64,000 nucleotides of DNA from the NCBI GenBank assembly GCA_030765065.1, contig CM060977.1, forward strand, positions 158,544,052-158,608,051. Direction: 5' to 3'. Both the position numbers and the translations under genes were made by a program. Positions within the stretch are counted from its first letter, which is position 1; each line of letters opens with the position of its first letter. This stretch comes from Deroplatys truncata (taxonomy: Eukaryota > Arthropoda > Insecta > Mantodea > Mantidae). Positions 54,275-64,000 of the stretch are shown here, in pieces. The notes beneath the pieces were generated by a model that worked only from the letters and a program-made list of their open reading frames with translations, was not told the DNA's origin and made no database searches.

Positions 54275-55676
54275 ATGGCTCCTATGTTTTCAAAGTTAAG
54301 TGGTAAGGTGTTACATAGTCAAAGTAGGGAAATAATTGCAAATGTCGACTTTATGAAGCAAGAAGCAGAGATGAAGGAAGAAATTATATCCGAGTTCCAC
54401 AAAAGCCTTATGAGATTGAAAGAAAGAGTAGTCAAAGCAACTGGTGTTTCACCGAGTTCCGTTTCCAGAGTTCTCAAAGATAAGAGAAAAAAACATATGG
54501 ATGAAAGAGTACCATTTGACACACCTGGGAAGAAACATAAGGTCCCTAAACGTATTACAGAAATAGACGATTTTGAATGCGTCATTCGGCGCACGATTCA
54601 CAATTCCTATGTGGAAGAAAAAACTGTGCTAACAATAAGCAGATTGCTCATCCAGCTGAAAGACAGCAGAAACTTTCAAGGTGGTGCTACAAATCTCAGA
54701 AAAATTATTAAAGATTTAGGGTTCAAATGGAAGAAACCGAAATCAAATAGAAGAGTTCTAACAGAAAAGCAAAATAAATAAATAAATAAAATAAAAAAAT
54801 AATAATAAAATAAAAAAAATAAAAATAAAAAGTAAATGTTGCCATGATAGCTTAGTCGGTTAGAGCAACGGCACGGAAAGCCTAAGATCCGTGGTTCAAA
54901 TCCCGACTATGGCATTGAATTTTTCAGTCTGATTCTACCTTTCCAAATGACTATAATTTTATATGTACTTATATCAGTGTGTACTTATATCAGCATCAAT
55001 TTTCAAGGTGGCGCTACAAATTTCAGAAAAATACTATAATGTATGAAGATGAGTCATACATACACAGCAGTCATACAGCATCTAAAAGTTGGAGTGACGA
55101 TAGCAAATTAGGCCACTTATTATCGTTCGTTGGAAAGATCGGCTTCGTTCCAAATGCCCTTCTTTTACAAGTCACAACAAACAACAGGAGATTTTTATCA
55201 AGAAATGAATACAGAAAATTACATGAAGTGAATCAACGCCATGTTGATACCTAATATGCCTGCTGGGTCTGTTCTGGTCATCGACAATGCTTCACAATGC
55301 GTCAACACTCAAATTCACAAACCACCTACCTCAACTTCCTTGAAAGAAGAAATGAGAGCTTGGTTACTTAGACATAATAAAGCTTTAGATGAAAGCATGA
55401 GTAAAACAAAGCTATATAACTTAATTAAAGCCAACAAACAGCTTCAGAAGTCGTACATATTGACCAGATAGTAATACATCATCGCCATAATGTACTTAGA
55501 CTGTCATCATATCGCCCAGATCTAAACCCAATCGAATTAATCTGGGCTGATGTCAAAAAATGGGTGGCATGCAGAAATATCACTTTTAAATTAAAATATT
55601 GTGGAGCAGTTATAACGCCAGCAATTTGCTGAAATTGGAAGGCCAGAATGGGAAAATGTATGGCGACATGCTGAAT
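54275..55676 (+). pseudogene. IS630/Tc1/mariner transposase with D-E spacing of about 83 residues
   Basis: The N-terminal frame 54275-54781 has a helix-turn-helix (VVKATGVSPSSVSRVLKDKR) and ends GFKWKKPKSNRR. After the SINE, D1 is in MYEDESYIHSSHT (about 55040). D2 is in VLVIDNASQC (about 55275), followed by KPPTSTSLKEEMRAWL. Across a frameshift near 55440, HNVLRLSSYRPDLNPIELIW carries the final Glu, about 83 residues after D2 by my count. I recall a DD82E group named Sailor with this spacing; assignment to it is inference. At least two frameshifts and the insertion make it inactive. Confidence 0.75.
54837..54990 (+). mobile_element. tRNA-derived SINE (family V, copy 2)
   Basis: GCCATGATAGCTTAGTCGG begins the head, CGTGGTTCAAATCC is the B box, and CTATGGCA closes a near-complete acceptor stem (GCCAT/ATGGC). 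The body is short, with the direct repeat TGTACTTATATCAG. It is preceded by an A-rich (AAATA)n stretch at 54776-54832. A real tRNA is unlikely because the anticodon stem is weak and the same unit occurs at 34105-34235. Confidence 0.7.
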
Positions 55677-56489
55677 AAAGTAAGAATCATTATTCCGAAA
55701 AATACGGAATTGCAGAAAATCAAACAGAAATAATTCTCATGCAGGATAATGGTGCAGAAAGTAGTGACAGCAGTGATGACGGCAATAATGTGAGTGATTC
55801 CGCAGAAGAGGAAGGGTTGTTAGATGTGGAAGAATTGGAGGCAATGATTGACAGCGTTTTTTATATTAAGCGCTTTTTACAGCGTGGATTTTAATATACT
55901 GTATATAACTAAGTTTATCAGCGCAACACAATGCATAACCGTTGTGGATATTTGACGATGACTGTCCCACGCACTCCTGCAGCATGCAGTCGATCGATCA
56001 CCACCTGATCTGGTAAGCAACTCGCATCATAGCTCTCATTAAGATTTTCACGTGTCTAGAACTGTTGCGCCGATTATAACAACAAATCTTACTACAATGT
56101 TGACAGGACACAGAAGAATTAAGGGATAGTATTAGATTCCATATAACAGAAGATCCAAACTGTCCATGCAATGAGGTGATCAAACAACCGACCATCATAT
56201 ACAACTGCAACAAACTGGAGGAAAGGAAAATGTTTACAAGAAAAATAAGTCTAAAAGGAGGAGCATGGCCACCAAGTAAAACAGAAATAGTACAACAATA
56301 CTTCAAAGAATATGTTCAATAGTAAGTGCTATTGATCTAAGGAAAACATAATTCAGGAATTGTACAATGTAAATTACATATCTGATATAGAAATTAGAAT
56401 ATAAAAGGTTCTATAGTACAGAAAAGCAAACCAAACATGTATTACTCATTGTAATGGAACAATAAAAAGGTTTAAAAAAAACCCACACA

Positions 56490-56625
56490 CCTTTTTCTTA
56501 AAATGCTTGTGTTTTTATTTAGGGGCCTCAAAACATGTATTTCCCATGAAATCTCATTATCAAATTTTTGGGTGGAATGCAATATCTTCCCTACTTACTA
56601 TGTATGTGGTAGAAGAAGAAAACGA
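56490..56625 (+). repeat. REP fragment (3' end)
   Basis: It covers GGGCCTCAAAACATGTATTT, ATTTTTGGGTGGAATGCAAT and CTACTTACTATGTATGTGG, directly after the LINE tail. Confidence 0.7.
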
Positions 56626-57071
56626 AAGAAACGAAAAGTAGGCATGTGCTTGTGATTTGTAAAAAAGCAGCAGAGTAGGGAAGTGGTAGTTGTGTCACAC
56701 ATGATGTTACACTGTATCAGAATATCCATATCTGTGTAAACCGAGCTTTTAAACATTTACCTCTTCAACTTTTATGCTGAATCTCAACAGCCAAAGCCTA
56801 CAACAAGGTTACATAAGAATGGACATGAAAAACCTTTTGTATCAGTGACTTGTTTTACTTCTTGTCACCTATCTTTAGCAAGTTGCTGGACAGTAAGAAA
56901 ATCAACAGCTGATGTGAGAGACTTCTCAAAAAATGTTCCTATCAAGACAGTTTATTAGCAAATTAGCTTTCATCAATATTTTGTTAGTACTTTTAATAAG
57001 TATATCACAGTTATCTATTACAAGTTTCATATTTTAATAATTTTATTTAGAAACCGCAAAGGTCCATTTCT
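56626..57071. other. No gene recognised
   Basis: Spacer between two REP copies. Confidence 0.4.
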
Positions 57072-57920
57072 ACTTTCTCTACTACGTATAGTAAGTAGGG
57101 GAAGTATTGTATTCCACCCAAAAATTCAATACAGAGATTTCACTGGAAATACATGTTTTGAGGCCCCCTGAATCCAAATAAAGCATTTTTGGAAACATGT
57201 CCATGTGTGTGTGTGTCTGTAAACAGCATAACACAGAAACGAACAGTCGGATAAACACCAAACTTGGTATTTAGGTTCAGTATCTTCCAGAGATGCGACA
57301 CGAAGATTTTCAAGAAAATCCCCCCCCCCAGATTACCCTTTACATGGAACATTTTTTGAAAATTTTAATTTTTTAAAAAATGGCTCTAATGATTTTGATT
57401 AAAATATCATATGTTTAAGATATTTTCATGACAAATGAAATGTATATCTTGAATTTTCTGGGAATGTCTCCAAAAGTATTGTTCATTGTGAACGACTTTT
57501 GCATAACTGGTAAACCATAAGAGATAGACAAAATTTTACTACACAAAAAATGTAGATCGCATTAAAATACACAATTTATGTCATATACATTTTTTTTTTG
57601 TTGTTGAGTGAACCATTTTCGAGATATTGCTTGTTATTTCCTTAAATTTTCCAATACTTATACTTTTTCTCAAATGGGAACTTGTTATTCATTTTTTTTT
57701 GTCCTGGTAATGCAAAGAGAATGGAATACTCCACATAGCAACCAACTCTTAAAACATTTGACTATCGCTTAAATACTACCATATTCCCCTTGCACCTACA
57801 AGAAAATTAGCAAAAGATTAACATCTTGGTTAACATGAAGCAAATGGAGAATAAGTGTTTGTAAAAGTAGTTTGTACAAGAGTAGAGAAAGTCATGTGAG
57901 TGTAACACATCAGATTTTTT
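57072..57920 (-). repeat. REP repeat, copy 11, full length, minus orientation
   Basis: It runs from ACTTTCTCTACTACGTATAG to GTAGAGAAAGTCATGTGAGT and ends AACACATCAGATTTTTT. It has a CA/TG run at about 57205-57217 and is very similar to the copy at 22541-23369. Confidence 0.87.
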
Positions 57921-59004
57921 CACAAACTGTGTAATGATTGGTTTCATATCCTACATACTTAGTGTCATCACTACAATTACAAAGTTTCCGGGTAAGTACT
58001 AGATGGAGCAAAAACACCAGCTCCAGTATTTTCTGTATTTCAGAACATTCCACTATAGCTCTATTTTTGAAAGTAGCAGCTGAACTCTGAACCACAGTAC
58101 AACGTTGCCAATATATGCCACATGTGTTCAGCTGATGTGCATACTTCACAATATGATAATTATGAAATACACTACACACAAACATTGGCCACAAGTAATT
58201 CTTAATCACAGTGATGAAAATAATAATTCAATAGCAACAGGTTTACGGAATGCTACCAGGAGCTAACATGATAAAGGAGGGGAGGAAGAAAAACGCTCCT
58301 CTTGCATGCACTCTTAAGTGCTGAAAAAGGTCCAGATTACGGTAAGAAAAACAGCCATAAGAAATAGTAATTATGTTTCACCTTTAGTTTTTCATTTTAA
58401 CAGCAAATTAAATAGGGTAAACAAATAAGTGGGTAAGAGAAATATACAAAAAAAACAATTAATCAGGCATACACTTTGCTGAACACCACTATCATAATTC
58501 ATTGGCTATGAAACTTGACACACAACTAAAAATGTATATAGGAAATGGAAATAATGGGAAGCAGCTCTTTGAGGTATAACACACTGTTCCTGTTACATGG
58601 GAATGAACATCATTCAGCAAAACAAAATGCAGAAACGGCAAGCTGAAGCCAAGAGTGGAATGGGGAGGGCGAATATAAACAATGAATGACCACATGTTAA
58701 TGTGGCATCATAAAGTTGGCAATATGGCAGCTGTTTTAATGTCTCAACCAAGAATGATCCTCTTGTAAACATGTGGGAAGAAAGAAACATCGGTATGCTG
58801 GAATGCTCTTAGACCGCTGATTGATGGAAGTAAGTTCATAGATGCTTTCTTTTATTTGTTTTCACAGAATAACTGCCTCTAAGTATAGAACTGTAAGTAA
58901 TTTTCCAATCATTACTCAGTGTGAATTAGTTTCAGGGAAAAAAAAGTCTACAAATGTTTTGATTCATTTCTCTGTATCCTCACATATACCATAGATGTGT
59001 TCTT
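57921..59004. other. No gene recognised
   Basis: The frames 57910-58209 and 58492-58695 show no motif. Confidence 0.45.
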
Positions 59005-59290
59005 GTCATCCTCATGGTCTAAGGGTACCATGCTAGCCTCTAGTTCCCGAGGTCGCAGGATCAAACCCAGCAGAGAACGATGGAATTTTTTAGGCGTAAA
59101 AATCCTTAGCATGGCTTCCTTTGGAAGGGAAGTAAAGCGGTGGTACCGTGTCATAGATGTACAGCACATAAAAGAGCCTGATAAAGAGGCCTCTGAACAA
59201 AATTTCCAGACTATGACACCCAATATAAAATGAGACGCTAAGGACCACAGTAGTTAAAGAGCATCCATAAATAATATTCAATTTAATTTT
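59005..59290 (+). mobile_element. SINE family A, copy f
   Basis: The head GTCATCCTCATGGTCTAAGG is followed by a diverged B box (GGATCAAACCCAG). The body has a deletion in the AAGAACCTCAAGCCTGAT block. The tail ATAATATTCAATTTAATTT is present. Confidence 0.82.
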
Positions 59291-59586
59291 TTTATGTTTC
59301 TAGGCTCGTGAATTCTGAAAAGAATACTTACAACAGACATATACATAAGCACAGAGACATAGATTAAACGAAGACAGACGCAGTTATACACTATTAACTT
59401 ATTATTGTTAAATAATATGCAGCCTAACTTTTTATTACTAATGAAACACTAATAAGCTGTATTCTTAATACAATATGGCCCTCTCAGAACAAAGTAGGTC
59501 TTGATATTAATGATGAGTTAGATGTTATTGATTATCGTGCAGAATCATTTCTGATATTTAAGACTGTATTTCCTACACCCATCACA
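59291..59586. other. No gene recognised
   Basis: AT-rich spacer. Confidence 0.4.
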
Positions 59587-59588
59587 TA

Positions 59589-60930
59589 CGAGGGTGGTCT
59601 GAAAAGTTTCCAACCTCAACATCAAGATGGCAGCACTCATAAATAAAAGCTAGTGAATTTCGTTGTTCATCTGTTGACAGTTACTCACCAAAGTTTCAGC
59701 CACTTTGGACGTTCAGTTGTTATGTAACAGTCATTTGAGTGAGGTGATATGAGTGTTTTTTATGAAAATGGACAAAATCGAGTATCGAGCTGTCATTAAA
59801 TATTTGAAAGCAATACACCTACGCATATCAAAGATGAGTTGGATTCTGTGTATAGGGACTCTGCACCATCATTTACCACAGTGAAATTTTGGGCAGCTGA
59901 ATTTAAACGTGGCCGTAAGAGCTTGGGAGACGAATGTTCGAGACGTCCAAAAACTGCAACTACCGATGAAAACATTGCCAAAGTTCACCAAATGGTGCTA
60001 GACGACCACCGAATTAAAGTGAGAGAGATAGCAGAGGCTATGAACATGTCAAACGAACATGTTTGTCACATATTAAATCAACATTTAGACATGAGAAAGC
60101 TGTGCGCGTGTTGGGTGCCGCGTTTGCTCACGTTTGACCAAAAACGTGTTCGAATGAACATTTCCAACGCTCTGTTGGCACAGTTTAGGTGCAATAAATC
60201 CGAGTTTTGGCGCTGATTAATTACTGTAGATGAAATTTGGATACACCATTATATGCCCGAAAAAAACATACAGTCCAAACAGTGGACTGCAAAGAGGGAA
60301 CCAGCTCCAAAAAAGCAAAAACTGTTTTTTCGGCTGGGAAAGTGATGGCGACTGTTTTTTGGGATAGTCATGGAGTTATTTTAATCGATTATCTTCAAAA
60401 AGGAAAAACCATTACAGGAGCATCTTACGCATCATTACTTGACAAGCTGAAGGCAGAACTTGCGGAAAAACGGCCACATTTGCAAGTAAGTAAGATATGC
60501 GGTTTAAGGGCGCTAAACTGCTACGGTCATCAGCGCCTCCACATTTGCAGAAAAAGAAAATCCTGTTTCACCAAAACAACACACCATCTCACACCTCAAC
60601 GGTTGCAATGGCGAAAATCCACAAATTACGGTTTGAACTGCTTGACCCTCTTCCTTACTCACCAGTCCAAAGCGACTTATTTTTGTTCCCTCATCTGAAA
60701 ATTGCGCTCGTAGGACAGAGATTTTCATCAAATGAAGAGGCAATCACCTTCGTGAACAATTATTTTGCAGAGAAAAACGGCGAGTACTATTTGGACGGGT
60801 TACAGAGATGGGAGCATCGCTGGGAGAAGTGTGTAGAGTTACAAGGAGACTATGTTGAAAAATAAAAAAAATTTCTGAAAAAAAATGTCTTGTATCTTTA
60901 TTAGGTCGGAAACTTTTCAGACCATCCTCG
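59589..60930 (+). mobile_element. mariner transposon D, both ends present
   Basis: The ends CGAGGGTGGTCTGAAAAGTT and (reversed) CGAGGATGGTCTGAAAAGTT match for about 28 bp. TA flanks both (59587-59588, 60931-60932). The length is 1342 bp. Confidence 0.94.
59768..60864 (+). pseudogene. mariner transposase D, inactivated
   Basis: It starts MDKIEYRAVIKYLK at 59768, shifts frame near 59820, and continues with SVYRDSAPSFTTVKFWAAEF (helix-turn-helix region), KVREIAEAMNMSNEHVCHIL and MRKLCACWVPRLLT. An in-frame stop precedes D1 (TVDEIW). D2 reads FHQNNTPSH, with Asn for Asp. The D3 region reads PYSPVQSDLFLFPHLK, having lost residues from PDLAPSD. A roughly 40-base insertion-like stretch lies near 60485-60545. 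The end HRWEKCVELQGDYVEK is complete. It is closest to mariner A but a different subfamily by its ends. Confidence 0.92.
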
Positions 60931-60932
60931 TA

Positions 60933-62685
60933 CTTCACAAGCCAAGAAAACTTGTATGCAATTTAAAAGCAGTCAGCTTATCATGAAGCAGGCCTGTCAA
61001 TCTACTGAAATAAAACACAGCCAAAACAAACCTTAAGAAGTGGCGAGAGACAAATGATTGCACATTTTTTCGTGATGCTTAAGAAAGAAACCCTGAAGAA
61101 TAACTTTATGCCACCATATGATATTACTTCAATACACATTGATTTAATAAGTTACTGGCAAGGTCTTATTTGACTTATTGTCATGAGATTAGACCGCTAC
61201 AACTATAGTTGCAAAACTTATGTGCACACATGTACATCAAACACGTGATGGGCTGAGTCTCCTCCGCACTGTTGTTTACAACAGGATCGCTCTTGTCTGT
61301 GATAAATACTACAAACCAATGGGCCTGCTGTGCTCACTTGATTTTCCGACTGCAGTGCTTATGTCAGACAGCAACTCTCAAAAATAGAGGTATGCACACT
61401 GCAATACAGGAAATGACACATCTAAAACATTCAATATATATGTTGTCACAGTTTCATGACTCACTTATTCTAAGACAATCTCTGTAGGTACCTTGTAAAC
61501 ATGTGTCCTTATTCTCAAACAAAGAATTCAGTATATCTCTCACCCATCCCACTTAGTTACTATACCTTTTTCACTATAAGCTAAAGGAGAAGTAAACAAA
61601 ACCACGTGACAAGAGAACACCTCATTGGCTGGTGGGCAAACTACAACCTTTCCCGCTTAGCATGTTGTCTCTTCCTCTACAAAAAAACAGCTCGGTTCAA
61701 ATCGTAACATTTTGTGGTTACTCTCGTGCAGAGAAATTTAAAAATTCCATTATTGTAACAGTTCAATTTATGAAACTAAATGTATTTGTTCAGATTCATC
61801 TATAACTACATGAACCGTTATATCAGAGGGTTTAAGAGGCTATGCGCAGGTGCTGCAGTTCGTTTCCGGATGAGCCACCAGTGTACTTTTGCACGTGTTG
61901 AACAAATCACTACGTTTCCATGGGGAACTGAAATCTATTTGAGTCCAATTCCATACTGAATGCAATCCACATTTCCATGTTAAATTCAATATGTATTGAA
62001 ATCGATTTGGAAACACAAAGTTCGAGAATAAAATAATTCAAGCCTTTATGTTGGTCAACTTGGAATTAGGTTACCAAACCTGTTAAAATATATGGTAATT
62101 TGTTTTACTGAATATTTTTTGAGGTTAATGAATGATTTTGAGAAGAATAAATTGCGAATTATGGAAGTGATAAAAGTGGCTTTGCGGTGTGTTTTATCAC
62201 ACACGTGATTAACAATTTCTGCTAATAAAAACAAAATAACAAGTGTGCAGCGTGTTACGAATATAGTAGAGGATAGTATCTTTGGCGTATTCAAAACGAT
62301 TTGGTTACGGTAGGAGTTTCCATGCAACAAATTTCGATCTGATCCTACTTTCTAAGAGTTGGCCATTGTTTAGCAATAATTGAACTTCTTTGTTAGTGAT
62401 GCAGAATTGTTGTTCGGATAGCTTGGGTCGCGTTTATTTTCTGTTGGGTTTTAATCTATAGTACTAATAGTTTTTAACTTGTTGACTCATAAAAGATTAA
62501 AGCAAAAGTGGTATATTGATATTGGTCATTAAATGAATGATTTCTAAAGCCTGAAGTTAAAAACAGTTTAATCCAGTACCTTTAATCACAGATGCCGAAC
62601 TGATCAGGTACAACTTTTATTTATCTACTCTTAGTACTGTGTTGGAAGTTTAGGATGTAAGGCAAAATATAGGAATAAGACATAC
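60933..62685. other. 1.75 kb without recognisable features
   Basis: The frames 61272-61487 and 62055-62330 show no motif. No tRNA head, inverted ends or repeat partner was found. Confidence 0.45.
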
Positions 62686-62689
62686 AGTG

Positions 62690-63330
62690 TTTAAAAACTA
62701 ACGATCTTCAAGTTGTGCAATATACTGCATTCGCATTCTCTCTGAAGCAATTTCCTATCACAGGTACGTCATCCTCCACGTGGTGCTGCCATGTGCTCGG
62801 TGGAGTGGTACATTTAAGTTTTGTTTACTTCTCCTTTCAGCTTATAGTGAAAAAGTTATAAAACAAGGCAAGTTTCAGAAGCAGGTTGTACAGGAGGAAC
62901 AGCAAAAAATCTACACAGGACTGCTGTTCTGCCATAATGTGGAGGTGCACCATCTTGTTGAAACGAGATGTTCCTTTGAAACACATCAGGAAACGACCAT
63001 CTGAAAGCTGGGAATCATCATGTAAAAGCTACTGATATATCTTATCAGAGTTCAAATTTCCACCTATGAAAAATGGGCCAATTATGCTGCTTCCTGCTAA
63101 ACTGCAACTGCTGTGCATGTCCTTCTGCCATCTGAGGGGTGAGGGGAGACCAATACCCACAGTTATGATGATCGACAGTGCCATTTAAAGGGAAAGTTGC
63201 TTCATCTGAAAATATGATACAATGCTCAAAATGTGAACTCTGATCTCTCATTGCAGTTACTGTTTCACAGAATTCATTCCTTCTATCAAAGATGTCTGTT
63301 TTTTTTCCAAGTTTATTTTTATACAATTCA
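62690..63330 (-). pseudogene. DUF4817-type transposase fragment 3
   Basis: On minus, 63045-63326 reads EFCETVTAMRDQSSHFEHCI, then IFSDEATFPLNGTVDHHNCGYW, the first catalytic region of the DUF4817-associated transposases. The second site follows near 62950-62910 in another frame (QQDGAPPHYGRTAVL). The N-terminus and the end are degraded. No terminal repeats were identified. It belongs to a third lineage of this type in the window. Confidence 0.75.
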
Positions 63331-63685
63331 TATAAAACAGTTTAACAAGACAGTAACATTACTGCACAATACAATAAATTATTACGGTTATGCTTATTCT
63401 GTACTTGCTTGGAATTGTGCTATTTATAATTCCCCTCAGTACCTTGCCGAAACAGAAATGACTTCATTTCTCTCCTTATATCTCATCATGCCCAAGAGAT
63501 GAACGTGGAGCATGTCCTCAGAGGGGAAGAAGGCCACTATCATCCACCCTGCAATAGCTGCCAAACTACGACCTAGGTTCAAGTCCCTCCATACTTGCAT
63601 ATCGTACTCTGTCTGTAAAGAATAGCCATTTTAAGAACATGTCATACATATGTAAATTTATATTAAAGCTACAAAAAAGAGAAGT
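63331..63685. other. No gene recognised
   Basis: A GGTTCAAGTCCCTCC string near 63575 resembles a B box, but no A box or SINE body was found. Confidence 0.4.
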
Positions 63686-64000
63686 TGAGGCAGTATTTTA
63701 TATCACAACACTGTAATTGCCAGAGTGATTGTAGTGTAAATTAACATTATTGTATGACATTGATTTGAGATGTTTGTTAATTATAAGCATTGTTATGAAA
63801 TAAGTTTACACGGCCACACTGAAACTGACAATAGGAACGGGTAACAATGAGCAAGGGGGTGAGTTGTTTATCAATTATAAGAGACAAACAAATGGCTTCA
63901 GAGTAGCGCGCTTTTCTTTAGAAATGGAGGGAATATCTTCCCTAGAGCATATGTGTTTGTAATTTTGATTGGATATAAAAATAGACGCTAATGTTGGCGC
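63686..64000 (+). mobile_element. LTR-6, first 315 bases, cut by the window end
   Basis: It starts TGAGGCAGTATTTTATATCA and aligns with the first third of LTR-4 and LTR-5 (TGACATTGATTTGAGATGTT; GGATATAAAAATAGACGCTA). Whether it is solo or part of a full element cannot be seen. Confidence 0.85.

Larger units (their letters stand above)
54051..56074 (+). mobile_element. Sailor-like (DD~82E) transposon carrying a SINE
   Basis: The ends CTCGCGCAAAACTTCTGGAA and (reversed) ATCGGCGCAACAGTTCTAGA are degenerate inverted repeats with TA flanks. The LINE sequence resumes immediately after (NLTTMLTGHRRI). The gene is on plus and is interrupted by A-rich sequence and a SINE around 54782-55000. Confidence 0.75.
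46740..56480 (+). pseudogene. R1-clade LINE broken by at least five insertions
   Basis: LINE order on plus: a zinc knuckle of ORF1 (LCPLCAGNHKLKG, about 46770). Endonuclease start is MMQINLQHSRIVSDNLMQVI (46995-47070), and endonuclease end is NTRGRIMEKCLTSKLFYIIN (about 48560-48740). The RT begins near 48930, with IYNSCLTKGIFPIQWKKAEI (50561), KFKPISLLN, QFGFIPS and TVDAAMTVKGYINENLKAGQ. It goes on to FNCTRNLYYLTKSYF and FADDLL (51250). RNase H is YTDG (51888), then NNQAEQ (53620) and YTDSKV. A C-terminal zinc knuckle follows (ITEDPNCPCNEV...YNCNKLEE, 56130-56215). It ends in AATAAA and an A run at 56461-56480. Insertions at about 47140, 47627, 49275, 51966 and 54051 break it. An unexplained 130-bp block at 50815-50945 and repeated QFGF-type blocks make the RT mosaic. 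Stops are frequent throughout. Confidence 0.85.

Noticed and set aside
1..64000. CRISPR arrays, operons, prokaryotic promoters or origins
   Set aside because: The window has spliced exons, polymerase III SINEs and eukaryotic transposons; no direct-repeat array with regular spacers was seen.

Overview
The window looks like nuclear DNA from an arthropod, most likely an insect with a large, transposon-rich genome. It is AT-rich, has no operon-like gene packing, contains GT-AG introns, and is filled with mariner and Tc1-like elements, LINEs, tRNA-derived SINEs and solo LTRs. The sequence alone does not let me name the order or species.

Only one host protein-coding gene is clearly visible. It is the C-terminal half of a tetraspanin of the CD151/TSPAN11 type, in three phase-0 exons on the + strand (30084-30257, 33872-34027, 40238-40381). 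The exons for the first two membrane segments were not found and probably lie upstream of the window. Its introns hold a SINE, a retropseudogene of LSM6 (32879-33116), a transposon deletion derivative, another SINE, and a mariner copy split by two solo LTRs.

Layout. 1-7400: SINEs, one solo LTR, one copy of a roughly 820-bp repeat (called REP here) and a 5'-truncated LINE with an RNase H domain. 7900-9100: a Tc1-like element with both ends. 11100-16230: SINEs, a palindromic transposon of the DUF4817-domain type with a second element inside it, and REP. 16700-25330: mostly REP copies, interrupted by a mariner, a solo LTR, a SINE and an RTE-like LINE. 26170-26980: a decayed Tc1-like transposase. 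30000-40400: the tetraspanin gene. 41700-46520: REP, two Penelope-like insertions with inverted tails, a mariner and a SINE. 46740-56480: one R1-clade LINE broken by at least five insertions, one of them (a hAT element) itself split by a solo LTR. 57070-64000: REP, SINE, mariner, a DUF4817-type fragment and the start of another LTR.

The transposase and reverse transcriptase genes all carry stops, frameshifts, deletions or lost catalytic residues, so nothing here looks active as it stands. The most unusual features are: the 3' ends of the solo LTRs, which repeat a primer-binding-site-like motif inside the mobile unit; repeated palindromic derivatives of the DUF4817-type transposon; and SINE copies that share a body but carry different tRNA heads.
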